Positions 10,699 to 22,612 of a DNA stretch of 64,000 nt are shown piece by piece; position 1 is the first letter of the stretch; each line of letters starts with the position of its first letter. Source of the stretch: Podospora pseudocomata (taxonomy: Eukaryota > Ascomycota > Sordariomycetes > Sordariales > Podosporaceae); NCBI RefSeq assembly GCF_035222375.1, contig NC_085889.1, positions 992,001 through 1,056,000 on the forward strand. The letters are read 5' to 3'. A program made the position numbers and the translations under genes. Below the pieces are notes generated by a model. The model did not search any database, was not told the DNA's origin, and saw only the letters and a program-made list of their open reading frames with translations.

Positions 10699-11163
10699 TG
10701 TTACAACCTGCACCAGGAATGGATACAGACTGCAAGGCAGTACGCCGAAGGTGAATATGACAGGATGATCGAAGGTTGTGACAAGCGTCTCAGACACGGG
10801 TTCACTGTCAACAACAGGTTGTTCTAACAAAGAGCTACTGAAAGTAGATTGTAGACAAATGAACTTGAATTGCTTGCATGAGGAATCAGATTCCTCGACA
10901 CGGGGAGCGCCCGGCGCTCCCCCCTATTTATGTCAAGCTGTCTACATATATTTCTGAAGTATCTTTGTACCTTGCTCAGTGTGCTCAGTGTGCTCAGTGG
11001 TCTTGGCGCACTGAGCAGACTGAGCAGACTGAGCAACTCCTGATTGGTTGCACGGGGGCTTGTGGGTCTTTCCATCCCTGGCCCAATGATTGGCTGAGGT
11101 GCCCAGCACCTCGGGTACCACCCAGTGGTTCCTGTATAGGGGTATTACGCTTGGGACGTAACA
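10699..11163 (-). mobile_element. Solo LTR, family A copy 1, with target duplication
   Basis: A 465-bp element running TGTTAC...GTAACA, on the opposite strand to its relatives at 22613-23228 and 46291-46703. It is flanked by the exact 5-bp duplication AAACA (10694-10698 and 11164-11168). It carries a perfect 21-bp palindrome at 10902-10922 and inverted arrays of the ACTGAGCA motif. No coding part is present, as expected of an LTR left after recombination. It lies 145 bases past the initiator tRNA gene. Confidence 0.85.
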
Positions 11164-11290
11164 AAACACCCCGAGAGAAATTCCAAATAGTATCAAGGAT
11201 CAAGAATCACCCAACTAAACAGTGTTAAAATGCAGCATTTATTCATGGAATTTTACAGCACTTGTTTATGGAATTCTCCGCCCACATTGT

Positions 11291-11377
11291 TCTCAACGGC
11301 TCACCCACAGCGCTCTCAACGGCTCGCCCACAGCGCTTTCAACGGCTCGCCCACAAGTGTTCTCAACGGCTCCCAGG
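11291..11377 (+). repeat. Minisatellite, about 23 bp x 3.7
   Basis: Four head-to-tail units start at 11291, 11314, 11337 and 11361, each built on TCTCAACGGCTCGCCCACAG; the last is partial. The rest of 11164-11690 shows no gene. Confidence 0.85.
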
Positions 11378-11690
11378 ACTCCTCACCGGATCTCCGGACA
11401 AGCTCTTGACCGGACCTCCGAACAATGAGAGATATGAGAAGCATCATGAGCGACTCGAGCACCTCATCAATGAGATCATAGATTCAAGTTACTGAATAAG
11501 GATGATAAGGGAGTTCAGGTGCTCATAAAGAGCCCTCTTCCAATTGCAATGGTTTTTTCTGCTTCTTTCTCTCCTTAAGAAACAATAAGTCAAGACAGTC
11601 AATAAGATTGATCATTTACAGTATTTTATGAGACTACAACATCTCAGTTCACTACTCTGTGTATTTGCAGGTAATACCTGTTGCACTTTC

Positions 11691-11928
11691 TGTAACGGTT
11701 CCAGGAGTGTATTACAACTATCTGGTGACGACTCTACGAGTACACCGAACTTGAAGAAGAAAAGGAAAAGGGGAATAGAAGGTTTGTCGACATGAGCCTC
11801 TGGTATGGCTGAGGGTGTTGGCCAGTGCGCGGTGATAGAAGGTTCTGGAGTAGTGGTCTGTGCGTTCTGGGAATAGCTTCACCAGGGCCGAGGGTTGCCG
11901 AGGTCCATGCCAGGCTCAGCCTGTTACA
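11691..11928 (-). repeat. 3' LTR of chromovirus 1
   Basis: 238 bp, no difference found by eye from the copy at 17067-17304. It carries a 12-base segment that is complementary to the primer-binding site described below. Confidence 0.9.
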
Positions 11929-12109
11929 ATACCCCCCTCCTCTCCCAAGGTGCCCGATCAGGGGGGGGAGAGATCTTTCCATGCTTCTCCTCAAATATAT
12001 CCAACGCCTCCGTTTCCTCGAAATTACTTAGGGGCTCCCATGTAGGCTTAGCATAGCCAGACCATTTCACTAGGAGCCTTGTCCTTCCTCTCACCTTCTT
12101 TGCCTCCAA
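11924..12109 (-). other. Chromodomain segment of chromovirus 1
   Basis: The minus strand reads LLVKWSGYAKPTWEPLSNF, a chromodomain core with the aromatic and WEP residues. Chromodomains at the integrase end define chromoviruses and direct integration to marked chromatin in known cases. Confidence 0.7.
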
Positions 12110-12224
12110 GATCTCCTCGACTTGCCACTCCGCTTCTCCTTCTCCATCGTCGTTGCTTCCGATCAGCGCTGGGGCTGAGTGTCGTCCTGTTGTTGTGATG
12201 GTAGAGGGTCTTCCGCTGCCCTTT

Positions 12225-15224
12225 TTAATAGCATAACGTGGAAGACGTTATGAATCCCGGTGGAGTATCCAACCGACAAGCATGGGAGCCGATCAGCTCA
12301 GTGACAGTATACTTAGCGTTTAGCCAATCGAGTTTCGCCGAGGGTCTATCTGTCTTGATATGCTTTAATCGTAGCCATACCTTGTCCCCAACACGGAATT
12401 GTTCAGCTATCTGACGAGCTCTATTGGCGTACTTTTCCTGACGTTCTTGAGCTGAGGCCATTGTTGCTTGAGCTACTTCTGTTGCTTCCCGTAGCCGGGC
12501 TACAAAAGCTTCTCCCTGAGCAATTGGTGACTTCCCTGTAGTCCTTAGGGGCTCTTTTGCATCGACTAGACCCAGGAGATCAACATCGTAACCGTGGGTC
12601 ATAAAGAAGGGGCTGATGCCGGTCGAGGTTGCATTGCGGTTATTAATCGCTAGCATGGCCATCGGGAGAAGTGCAGCCCAGTCGTCTTGCCAATAGGTTG
12701 TGTAGGAGCGTAAGTATTCTTCAAGGACTTGGTTCATCCGCTCAGTGGCTCCGTCTGTTTCCGGATGATTCGCTGTCGATAGTCGTCGTGTGATCCGAAG
12801 TAGGTTGCATATCCTAGCCCACATATGGCTCACGAACTGGGGTCCTCTATCTGAGACGATGGCCCTCGGCAGGCCATGGTGTCGGATCAAGCAGCGGATG
12901 AGACGATCTGCTATTGCGTCTGCTGTCGTAGATGCCATAGGTTCGAAGATCACATTCTTGGACAGTCTATCTGTGACTACCATAATCTCGGTTGTTCTGT
13001 CAGGGCCCGATGGGGGTAATCCGGAAACAAAGTCAATAGAAAGCTCTGACCAGATCCGATCGGGAATGGGGAGGGGCTTCAATAATCCTCTTCGTTTTTC
13101 CCGCCATACAGCTGTCCTTCCACAAACGTCACAGTTCCTCAGGAATCTCCTCACATCCTGGCTCAGGCCCGGCCAGGTAAACTTTCGGCTGATAAGGGTC
13201 TTCGTCATATCCCTTCCAGGGTGACCAGCCAGCACGGAGTCGTGCGTTTCTTGAATAACCCGGGTGCGAAGCGGTTCAAAGTGAGGTAGCCAGATTCGGT
13301 CCCTCCAACACAAGCGTTTTCCTTCGTCGATAGAACATTCCGCAATAGATATTGGTAGCCCCCACTCTGGGGGCAGTTGGCGTTCTCCGTCCAAAACCAT
13401 GCGTCTGATCAGCCAGTAGCGGTTGTTGGCTTCCAATCCTTGGTCCCATAGGCTTTTCAAAGGCTCCTCGGAAAAGGGGTTCTCCGGGGGGTCCGATTTA
13501 TCCGCGGGGTCGTCTAACTCCTGATCCTGATCTCCGCCCTTAACGAAGCCAGAGCTTACTCTGGTGGTTGCTCCCTTTCTAACCAAGGCGGCCCGATTGA
13601 TCTTAAGACTCTTATTCCTCGCGGGCCTAAGTAACTGGAAGCATCTCCCAGTAAGTCGGTCGTCTTGGCTCGATACCGGTAGGTCCTGTTCTCTCCTTGA
13701 CAAAGCGTCCGGCACCACAGCATCTGTTCCAGGTCGGTACTTGAGCGTGAAGTTATAACGAGCCAATATCTCTGCCCACCGTACCTGCCGCTCGCTCAGC
13801 TGTCGTTTCTTCTGGAAGTATTCCAAGTTTTTGTGATCAGTCCAGATCTCGAAGTGAGCTACGCTCCGGAGCTCCGCGTCCCATTGGTCCAGGCACTTAA
13901 CCACTGCTAACAGTTCTTTGTCATGTATCGGGTAGTTGGACTCAGCGGGATTGTTTTTCTTTGAGAAGAAGGCGACTGGGCGAAGGATCCCATCTTCGTC
14001 ATACTGCGAGAGGGCGCCACCCACGGCATAGCCCGACGAATCTGTCTCCACTACCGTCCTCCTTTCTGGATCCCACTGGGCCAATACTGGCGCGCTGATC
14101 AGAAGTGTCTTAAGTGTCTTGAACGCTTCTTCGCACTGAGGGGTCCAACTGAAAGACACCCCTTTTTTGGTCAAAGCCGTCAGCGGTAGAGCTATCTCCG
14201 AGAACTTGGGCACAAATGCTCGATAGTAATTTGCAAAACCAATAAAGCTCCGTACTCCTTTGACAGAACGAGGGCGCTGCCACTGCTCCACAGCTTTAAT
14301 CTTTTCTGGGTCAACGCGAATCCCTCTTCCTGCATCGATAATGAATCCAAGATATTTGACGCTCTTGACTTCAAATTCGCACTTGTCTATATCGACTTGT
14401 AGTCCTGCGGTTTGCAACCTTTCCAACACTTTCCGGACTTTCTTCCTATGATCGGATAGGGAGCCGCTAGAGTAAATGAGGACGTCGTCGATGTAAGCCG
14501 AACAGAATTCGTCTAGGTACTCTCGTAGTGTATTGTTGATGTACCTCTGGAATGTAGCGGGTGCTCCTGTGAGGCCGAAGGGGGTAACCAGCCATTCGAA
14601 TAGCCCGTACCTAGTACGAAATGCAGTCTTCCATTCGTCTCCTTCTTTGATCCGAATCTTGTGGAACGCGGCGATGACGTCTAGCTTAGTGAACCATTTA
14701 GCTTGGGACAACGACCTCAGCGTTTCGCTGATCAGAGGAAGAGGATATCTATCCTTGCGGGTAATCGCGTTGAGACCCCGGTAATCGACGCAAAACCGTA
14801 GGCCTCCCCCTGGTTTCTTCACGAATAAAACAGGCGCTGACGCTGGTGAACTGCTGGCTCGTATAAAATTCTTATCGAGCATCTCGGTAAGGGTTTTCCG
14901 CAGAGCAATCAACTCCTCTCGGGACATTCCGTATAACGGTCCCCAGGGGGGAACTTTCTCTTTGCCGTTTTCATCCTTCTCAAGCGGGATAGCGTGGTCA
15001 ATTCCAGTCCGGTGTGGAGGTAGGCGGTCTGCTTCGGTACGATCGAAGAGCGGAAGGAAGTCGTGATAGTGCTCTGGCAGTTTCTGGCGGGGATCACTTC
15101 TTTTCTTGGGCGCCAATGCCTTCTCAATGTCTGCCAGGCTAGCTGCGAATATTTGCGTCGTTGCTTTCGGATTGGAGCAAGCCTTGGTTCGGCGAGCTCT
15201 TCTGATTAGCACCCCCAAAAACAC
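12225..15224 (-). other. Pol region of chromovirus 1 (RT, RNase H, integrase)
   Basis: About 1000 residues without a stop. The reverse transcriptase active site reads AYIDDVLIYS, RNase H follows with a TDHKNLEYF segment, and the integrase has an HHCC zinc finger (HDSVLAGHPG ... CDVCGRT) and a DDE core with SDRGPQF and HPETDGATERMN. The order RT-RH-IN is that of Ty3/gypsy. Fossil element; no host function is implied. Confidence 0.9.
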
Positions 15225-17053
15225 TGGCTGTTTGTTGTGTGAGAGGATACTTCTTTTCCTCCCTTGGTCCTCTTTCCTTAACTCTTAAGCCCGTAGTGCC
15301 GATTATCAGTTCGCCTCTGGACGGCGAGATCGTCACATCCTCGAGGTCCATCCAAGGTCGACCCAATATCACTTCGTCGACTTGGCCTGGGATAACGTAA
15401 AAGAATACCCTTTTTTCTTTTATGGCCGTCGATATCCGTATCCGCATAAGCCACATGCGTAATTGCTCCTTCCACCGTAACATTGACCTGCTCCAGGTTT
15501 CGAGGAGTGATGGGGATGCGTGGGAGACGAAGTCGCTTGACGAGAACATCACTGATGGAGGCATAGCAGAGGCATCCACTATCAACGAAAGCCTTAGTGT
15601 AATAAATGCTATTGATCCCGAAATTAATGTAAAACGGTTTACCATCCATCTTCTTTTTCGCAATGCTCCAATCTTTCTTAGCCTCCGAGTGCCCCTGACG
15701 ACGACTTCTATCAGGGGCTAGTCTTTTAACGACTCGTCATCAGTTCGATCGGACGTCGACCCCTCCGTTCCCTCATTCTCTTCTTCCACCTCCGCTCGCA
15801 ATACCGGTCTAGTCTTTTTAATCCCGGTCTCGTTGTCCTGGCGCGGACGTCTTGCAGGCAAAAGAGGACACTTGCTTATTTTGCACCCTGTTCTCCCGCA
15901 TCTTAAGCAGCGCCCTTCGCTTCTCCGGCGGTCGATCTCGCTCTGATTAACCCATTTTGCGCGCTTTCCTCCAGCTCCTTGTTAGCTCTGTGGACAGCCT
16001 GGCTAATCTTCGTAGGCTCCCAATCCATCTCGTCTACCGTTGCAGTGGTGGTGACTGGTCGGTGCTTCGGTTCTGGTGCTTTAGAATCAGGGGTTGAAGA
16101 GCGTGACCTGGTTTTCGGTTTCCGCGTATAAAAGCGCAGCTCGTCGAGATTAGCGCCCAAGTGATGTAGGTTGTTGACGAACTCGGGATAATCCTTAGGT
16201 AAGTTCAACTGGCTCGCCAGGGCGGTCCTCATCTCCCCTGTTAATGGTCCGTTTGAGGTAGTTGATCTTCACGACGTCGCTCCATTCGGCACCTCCGCTG
16301 TCTGCTAGCTCTTTTCGAACTTTGGAAGAAAGGAAGCGAAACTCTCCTTTTCCCTTGAGCCATTGATTCCAACCTGCCGAGAGCTCGTTGTTCGATGTTA
16401 GGATCGCCGTAACAGGTCGCGAGGTAAACGAGAAAGTGCTCAGGGTTCGAAGTTCCATCTGGGCCACCTCTTTTAAAGAAAGCGGCGGCCATGGCTTGAG
16501 GTGTTTCCTCTAAGCGGGCGTATATATATGCGAACTGATCGGTCGGGGAGCCGATCGCCGAACCATCGACTCGAGCTTACTCCTCATCTCCAATTCCCAT
16601 GTGCGGAACCTCTTCCTAAGTCCGTTAAAGCGGGGAGGGTCAGGAAGTGTCGGCTTCTTTCTCTTCGAATATTCGTTCGCATCTGGTATCGTTGGCGAAT
16701 GTACCACCGGTGCAGTGCCTACGCTCGTCGCTGGTGTGAGGGTCGAGACACCCGAAGTAGATCGTTCTCCTGCATAGATGCGATGGTATCCTGAAGGGTT
16801 CGGATTTGCGCTTGGTTTGCTTCGTTCGCCTGCTGCCCTTCCTGTCGAAGAGCAGCAATCTGTTCCGCTAACTGACGCATCGTCTGCATCAGCATGGAGG
16901 TCTCGGCTTGCGCCGCCATGGTGTCCTCCTGCGTCATTGTCCCTGGCCCTCGTGCCGAGGTCACTACTGTTGAATTCACGCACGTACTCAATGCGCCGAA
17001 TTCCGCTAGTTGGGTCTGCGCTGAGGCTCTTCCAACTGTTTTCCGCGAGGTGA

Positions 17054-17065
17054 AAGTTCGGTGTA
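17054..17065 (-). other. Primer-binding site, self-priming type
   Basis: Next to the 5' LTR, in element sense TACACCGAACTT. The LTR itself holds the exact complement (AAGTTCGGTGTA in element sense, 17117-17128). No tRNA 3'-end complement starting TGG is seen. This is the arrangement of Tf1/sushi elements, where the transcript's own 5' end primes reverse transcription. Confidence 0.6.
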
Positions 17066-17066
17066 A

Positions 17067-17304
17067 TGTAACGGTTCCAGGAGTGTATTACAACTATCTG
17101 GTGACGACTCTACGAGTACACCGAACTTGAAGAAGAAAAGGAAAAGGGGAATAGAAGGTTTGTCGACATGAGCCTCTGGTATGGCTGAGGGTGTTGGCCA
17201 GTGCGCGGTGATAGAAGGTTCTGGAGTAGTGGTCTGTGCGTTCTGGGAATAGCTTCACCAGGGCCGAGGGTTGCCGAGGTCCATGCCAGGCTCAGCCTGT
17301 TACA
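17067..17304 (-). repeat. 5' LTR of chromovirus 1
   Basis: 238 bp, bounded by TG/CA in the element's sense. Its inner edge adjoins the primer-binding site and its outer edge adjoins transposon coding sequence. Confidence 0.9.
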
Positions 17305-18534
17305 GTTACGACCTCAGACGGCCTTAGCAAGGCGAAACTGGCCCAGCCTGGCAACCGCGAATGGGCAACGGTGATCCAGGGAGTCAATGCCCTCGGCTGG
17401 GCTATCCCTCCCTTCATCATCTTGGCCGCACAGTACCACCTTGCTAACTGGTACACCGAGTGCAACCTACCGTCTACCTGGCGCATCGCAACCACCGATA
17501 ATGGCTGGACTACCAATCCGGTAGGCCTAGATTGGATCAAGCACTTCGACTATCACACAGCGTCCCGCACAAAGGGCAAATACCGGTTGTTGATCCTCGA
17601 CGGCCACGAAAGCCACCACTGACTGAATTTGAGCGCTACTGCCAGCAGAACAACATCATCACGCTCTGCATGCCTCCGCATTCTTCACACTACCTCCAGC
17701 CACTCGATGTCGGCTGCTTGGGGCCATTGAAGCAGGCGTACGGCCGCCAGATCGAGGACTTGATGCGCATGCATATCAACCACGTAAGCAAGCTCGAGTT
17801 CCTCTGTGCCTTCCGCGAGGCCTTTTTTGCCTCTATAACAGAGAAGAATATACAGGGTGGCTTTGCAGGTGCTGGCCTTGCGCCGTACGATCCAGAGAGG
17901 GTGCTTTCCAAGCTAGATGTAAAGCTTCGTACGCCAACACCTCCAAACTCACGGCCCGGCACTGCACAACCTTGGGTCTTCCAGACACCACACAACCCCC
18001 GAGAAGCTGACTCGCAGTCAACGCTTATCAAGACTCGCATTGCCAACCATCAAAATAGCTCCCCGACTTCAATGTTGGCTGCTGTGGACCAGCTTGCTAA
18101 GAGTACAATGGCTGTGATGCACCAGGTGGCTCTCCTTCGTGCAGAGAACACTTCACCCGCAAGGCCAACGAGGCACTAAGTAAGCGCCGGAGAGCCAAAA
18201 ACACGTGTGCGGCTCGGAGGATCACTTACTGTGCAAGATGCAAAGGATATACTTGACCAGAAGGCCGTGGGTGGGGGGAGGCAGCGCAAGAAACGCAGCA
18301 GGATGGCGGTAATGCAGGGGGAGCTCGTACGAAGGTTCGGTGCTGTGGTGTGTGCGGCAAGCCTGGCCATAATGCACGTACATGCCAGGAGGCTGCAGAA
18401 TCATCTGATTCATCTGTTTCTGATTCAGTTATTGTAGTTTCCTAGTGTTGTGGTTGTGTAATTGAGGATAGTTGTGGTAGGGTAACAGAGAGTGCGCGAC
18501 TCGCTTATATGCGCGACTCGCTTATAATGTACGT
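17305..18534 (+). mobile_element. Fot1/pogo DNA transposon, 3' part only
   Basis: The sequence starts inside a DDE_1 transposase frame (SDGLSKAKLAQPGNREWAT) and runs to a terminal inverted repeat ending ACGT at 18534, followed by the TA target. The second and third catalytic Asp regions are visible (LLILDGHESHH and LQPLDVGCLGPLKQ). The frame shifts by one base near 17620 and again after 18179, so it cannot encode an active transposase. The C-terminal end carries a CCHC zinc knuckle (CCGVCGKPGHN-like, near 18340-18390). The 5' half is missing: the chromovirus LTR takes its place. It is closely related to the element at 45483-47113, with near-identical stretches. Confidence 0.85.
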
Positions 18535-18814
18535 TACACTTTTTAACAATATTGCTTGGCCGCACCTCGCAATATTCTTCCCTTTTACTTCTGTAGATCA
18601 AAATCCTATGAATAAGCAATTTCTTACTTGTGCCTTTGCCTCAGGAAACGCTGCCCTCACATCATTTTGATCTCGCCATACCTACCTGTCTAGGAAGACT
18701 CTAAATTCCAATTGAACCAGACAAGACAAGGTTGGCGAGGTCTGCAGCTAAGCGACTCGCCTACACCCGACCGACCGACCGACCGACCGGTCCAGAACCA
18801 TTGCCAAGCCCACC
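18535..18814. other. Leader of the Gag-integrase element
   Basis: No gene. It includes a CCGA tetranucleotide run at about 18768-18788. A motif GAAACGCTGCCCTCAC at about 18647 nearly recurs at about 22541, on the other side of the Gag-integrase frame, and may be a trace of the element's ends; no clear LTR could be drawn. Confidence 0.35.
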
Positions 18815-21800
18815 ATGCCTGTGGCACCGGCCGAGATGCGCGCCGAAGAGGCGTGCAACCAGGTTACGTTCGACATCACTCAGTTCGAACACAGCCTCCC
18901 GAAAGAAGACAAGATCGGCCGTCAGTCGCTGCTCCGTCAACAGACCGAGAACATCGCGACTCTCCGCCAAGCTAATGTCCGGACTGCCACTGTCCGTGAG
19001 GAAGACGACGACACAGCTCCTGATGACGAAGAAGACGACATTGTGCTCGCCGACGTTGGTCGACCGGGCTTTGCCGACAAGGCCATTGAGACATTCCGAC
19101 ATGAGATCACCGAGCGACTCCCCAACGAGCGTCTGCTGGTGCGGGGTCGCCCCGAGCTGCGCGATGACCTTACCTCCAAGATGAGCGACATCGCCGAATA
19201 TTACAGTCGTCGTTCCGACCTCAAGACCCCCGGCTTCCCTTTCCAAGCCCTGAACTCAGAGAATGGCGCTCTTACTTTCAAAGGCACCATGGACTACCCT
19301 CAGTTCCAGAAGGTGTACGAAACGGACCCTGAGGCTCTGTTCAGAGAAATGAAGCTCCGAATTCTCCTGCTCGTTGCTATGGAGCAGCAGACACGGGAGC
19401 TCTACGAGCTCTCCATCAAGCTCGACCATAATCAGGGGGCGATCCATCGTTGGGGAGAAATCCTATGCGAGGTGGTCGCTGCCCAAGACAAGTTGATACA
19501 GTCCGCTCCAGGTTTTGACGAGTCCCAGCAGCTTGAGGCCGCAGTCGCCCTGAGCCAGCTGGAGGTTAATCTGCAGGCTGCCAAAGAAAATCTCCTGGCT
19601 GCCGAGGACAAGTACCGTACTGCCCAGACCGAGTCGGTGAGACTCCAGGCTGAGCTGGACGAGACACGAGCCGACCTCAGGGAGTCGCAGGCCCTGGTGA
19701 ATGCCGACCTTCCGACCGTCACCGACCTGCAGAAACAGGTCCAAGAGAAAGATGAAGCCATTGCCAGGATGCAGGCTACCATCACCAACTTAGTTGTCAA
19801 CAACCGCGGTGTTACCCCGACTCCCTCCGAACAGACCAACTCCGTTACCTCGACAAGCCGTGTCCATAAGAGTACCAAGGTCGACCACCCTCCGATGTGG
19901 CACGCCAAAGCCTCTGACGACACTGTCAAGTTTCACGTGTGGTTCAGACAGATGAAGAACAAGATGGAGGCCAACGCCGACCACTTCGACAGTGATCGTG
20001 CCAAGTGCATTTATGTGCAGAGTCGTCTGGCTGGCGATGCCGCCGACGCCCTGGAGCCATACCTCCGTGAGGACCACCCTGACCGGTTGGTTACTTACGA
20101 TGCCTTGATGCAACACTTGCATGATGAGTACCACGATCCCAACCGTGTCGAAACTGCCAAGAAAGACTTCCTCAAGCTCGCCTACAAACCAGGTGACGAC
20201 TTCGCCAAATTCAAGAACGACTTCGTCCGCCTGGCGGGTGAGATCCGCAAGCCCAAGTCCGAATGGAAGTACGAGTTTAAGGAGAGACTCACTACGTCTC
20301 TCCAGGTGGGTGTCAATTACGCCTACATGAACCCCGCCATCGAGTTTAACGAGTATGTCCGCCACTGTTCAGAGACAGCTCGCAACCTCGACAATGCTAG
20401 AAAGGCTAGAGAGACCCGTTTTAAAGAGAACCAGACCCAGTCGGAGTCAGGTAGTGGCAATACTAAGTCCTCCACCCGCAGTGGACGTAACCGCGGTGGT
20501 AACAAGTCCAACACCCAGACCACCACCACTACGAGCTCCACGAACACCACGTCCACCAACTCTTCCCGACTGCCTACCCGTGCCCAAGGCGATGACCTCC
20601 GTAAGCTCATCAACGAAGGCCGCTGCTTCACATGTCGTGAGAAGGGCCACTTGAGCGGCGACTGTCCCCGTAAGGCTGAGGCCGACAAGGAGAGAGAGGC
20701 TCGCATGCAAGCGATCGTCGACCGCCACGAGAACCACGAGAAGTCCAGGAAGTCAGAGGACATAAAGACCCAGAAAGAACGTAAGGAAGATGAGCGCACC
20801 ATGCGCATCTTTAGGGAGGCCGGCACCGCGGAGGTTGCGGTCGTCCACCTGATCGACATCGCCGCCGGCAGGGACTTACAACTGGCAGTCCTCGATGAGG
20901 ATGTCCCCGCGCCGGACGATTCCGGTATGGCCTTGCTCGACCACCTGCTGGCGGTCAACAAGACCGACGACTCGCTTTCTGTGTGGCGAGCGAAGGCCAG
21001 GGGGGGTAGTGAAGACGACCCCTCGCCATTCACGATACACAACGAGCTCCTGATGCATGACGGACGATTTGTGGTACCAGAGACCGACAACCTACGGACA
21101 AGGGTAATCCGTGAGGTACACGGCAGGCTGTTGACGGCCCATCCTGGCCGCAACAAAACAAGGAAGATGGTCAGCCAGAGGTACTGGTGGCCAGGTCTCC
21201 TCGGAGACGTCGACCGATACGTCGCCAACTGCGAATGCCGCCCTTCGAAGGCCCCACGAGACAAGACCCCGGGTTTCCTACACCCGATCCCGCCACCCGA
21301 ACGAGCATGGCAACACATCGTGGTGGACTTCAAGAGCATGCCCCCAGACAAGAAGGGGTACAACAACGTGCTGGTCATGATAGACCGGCTCAGCAAGACG
21401 GTGTGGTCGGTACCCTGTACCACCAGCGCCACAGCGAGGGATGCCGCCCTCTACTACTACCACGGTCCTTTCAGAGTGTTTGGTATGCCACTGCAGGTCG
21501 TCAGTGACCGTGGTCCGCAGTTCGTCGCGGACTTCATGGACGAGATGTCAAAGATTACCGGCGTGAAATGGATGCTCTCGAGCTCCGGTCACCCACAGAC
21601 TGCAGGACAAGCAGAGATCATGAACCAGTATCTCGACCAGCGGTTACGACCCTTTATCAACCATAACCAGGACAACTGGTCGACGGCACTCCCCGCCATG
21701 GATATGGTTCAGAACTCGATACCTCACGATAGCACAGGCCTCGAACCGCATGAAGTCACGATGGGTTTCCCCATGCCCGTCCACTTCGACTGGTCGCTGC

Positions 21801-22520
21801 GCACCGACCTGACACAGAACATGACGGCCAGAGAGCGACTCAGTCGCGAGGATGCCCAACAGCACTTCCTGAAGATGAAGGCATACGCAGACTCCGCGAG
21901 GGAGTGTATAGCCAAGGCCCAGGAGAAACAGGCTGAACAAGCAAACAGGCATAGACGAGAGCCGGACTTCGGTCCTGGTGACCGAGTGTATATACTCAAG
22001 AAGACGTGGTCAACGGACCGCCCCAGTGAACAACTAGATTTCCCAATGACCCGACAGCATTACGAGATCGAAGAAATGGTCGGACACTCATACAAGCTGA
22101 AGCTGCCTGACGGCTGGAAGGCATCGCGAGTTTTCCATGCTGACCGACTGCGGAAGTTCCCAGACAACCCGCTTCCGGGTCAAGAGAGGGAGAACCCCGG
22201 CCCCGAGGAGGTGGGAGGAGAAGAGGAATGGGAGGTTGATAGAGTGTTGACGTCGAGGGAACACTATGGGAAGCTACAGTATCAAGTACAATGGAGGGGG
22301 CTGGGACCCTGATCCTACTTGGTATGACGCTGGTGGGTTCAAGAACGGCACGGCTAAGCTCAGAAGCTATCACGAAGAGTACCCAGACAAGCCGGGCCCA
22401 CCGATGAGGCTAGAGGAATGGGAGAAGGCTGCGTTGGAGGATAGGTTGGATGAGGATTGTCACGGCAGGCCGGACCACTGCACCATACCCACTTTGATTG
22501 CTATCAAAAGCTACAAGTAA
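18815..22520 (+). mobile_element. Gag-integrase-chromodomain retroelement lacking reverse transcriptase
   Basis: A 1165-residue open frame (18815-22312). Residues 1-340 are acidic and then coiled-coil. A Ty3-type Gag region follows (about 360-560), a basic/Thr-rich linker, and a CCHC knuckle CFTCREKGHLSGDC near 600. There is no protease, reverse transcriptase or RNase H. After about residue 720 come the integrase HHCC zinc region (HGRLLTAHPG ... NCECRP), the DDE core with VVDFKSMPP, VSDRGPQFVADF and TAGQAEIMNQYL, and a GDRVYILKK C-terminal region. A chromodomain begins at the end and its match extends to about 22520, with about one apparent break. Bounding LTRs were not found. It may be a deletion-derived non-autonomous element or the start of domestication. 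Confidence 0.75.
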
Positions 22521-22612
22521 GCCAAGCTTGCAGGCTTAGCTAGAAACACTGCCCTCACAAAACCCCTATTTTTTGGTCCATTGCAGAGTGTACCGTGTCT
22601 CTAATAATATCT

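Larger units (their letters stand above)
11691..17304 (-). mobile_element. Ty3/gypsy chromovirus (Tf1/sushi-like), young but broken
   Basis: A 5.6-kb LTR element on the minus strand. The two 238-bp LTRs (11691-11928 and 17067-17304, TGTAAC...GTTACA) look identical by eye, which points to a recent origin. From its 5' end (right side) it has a gag region at about 15.9-17.0 kb, a protease region at about 15.3-15.7 kb, a long open reverse transcriptase-RNase H-integrase frame at 12.2-15.2 kb, and a chromodomain segment at about 11.9-12.1 kb. The gag-protease part is broken in several places (roughly three to five). The flanks do not match as a target duplication (CTTTC left, GTTAC right), and the right flank is the middle of a Fot1/pogo transposon. 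Confidence 0.9.
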
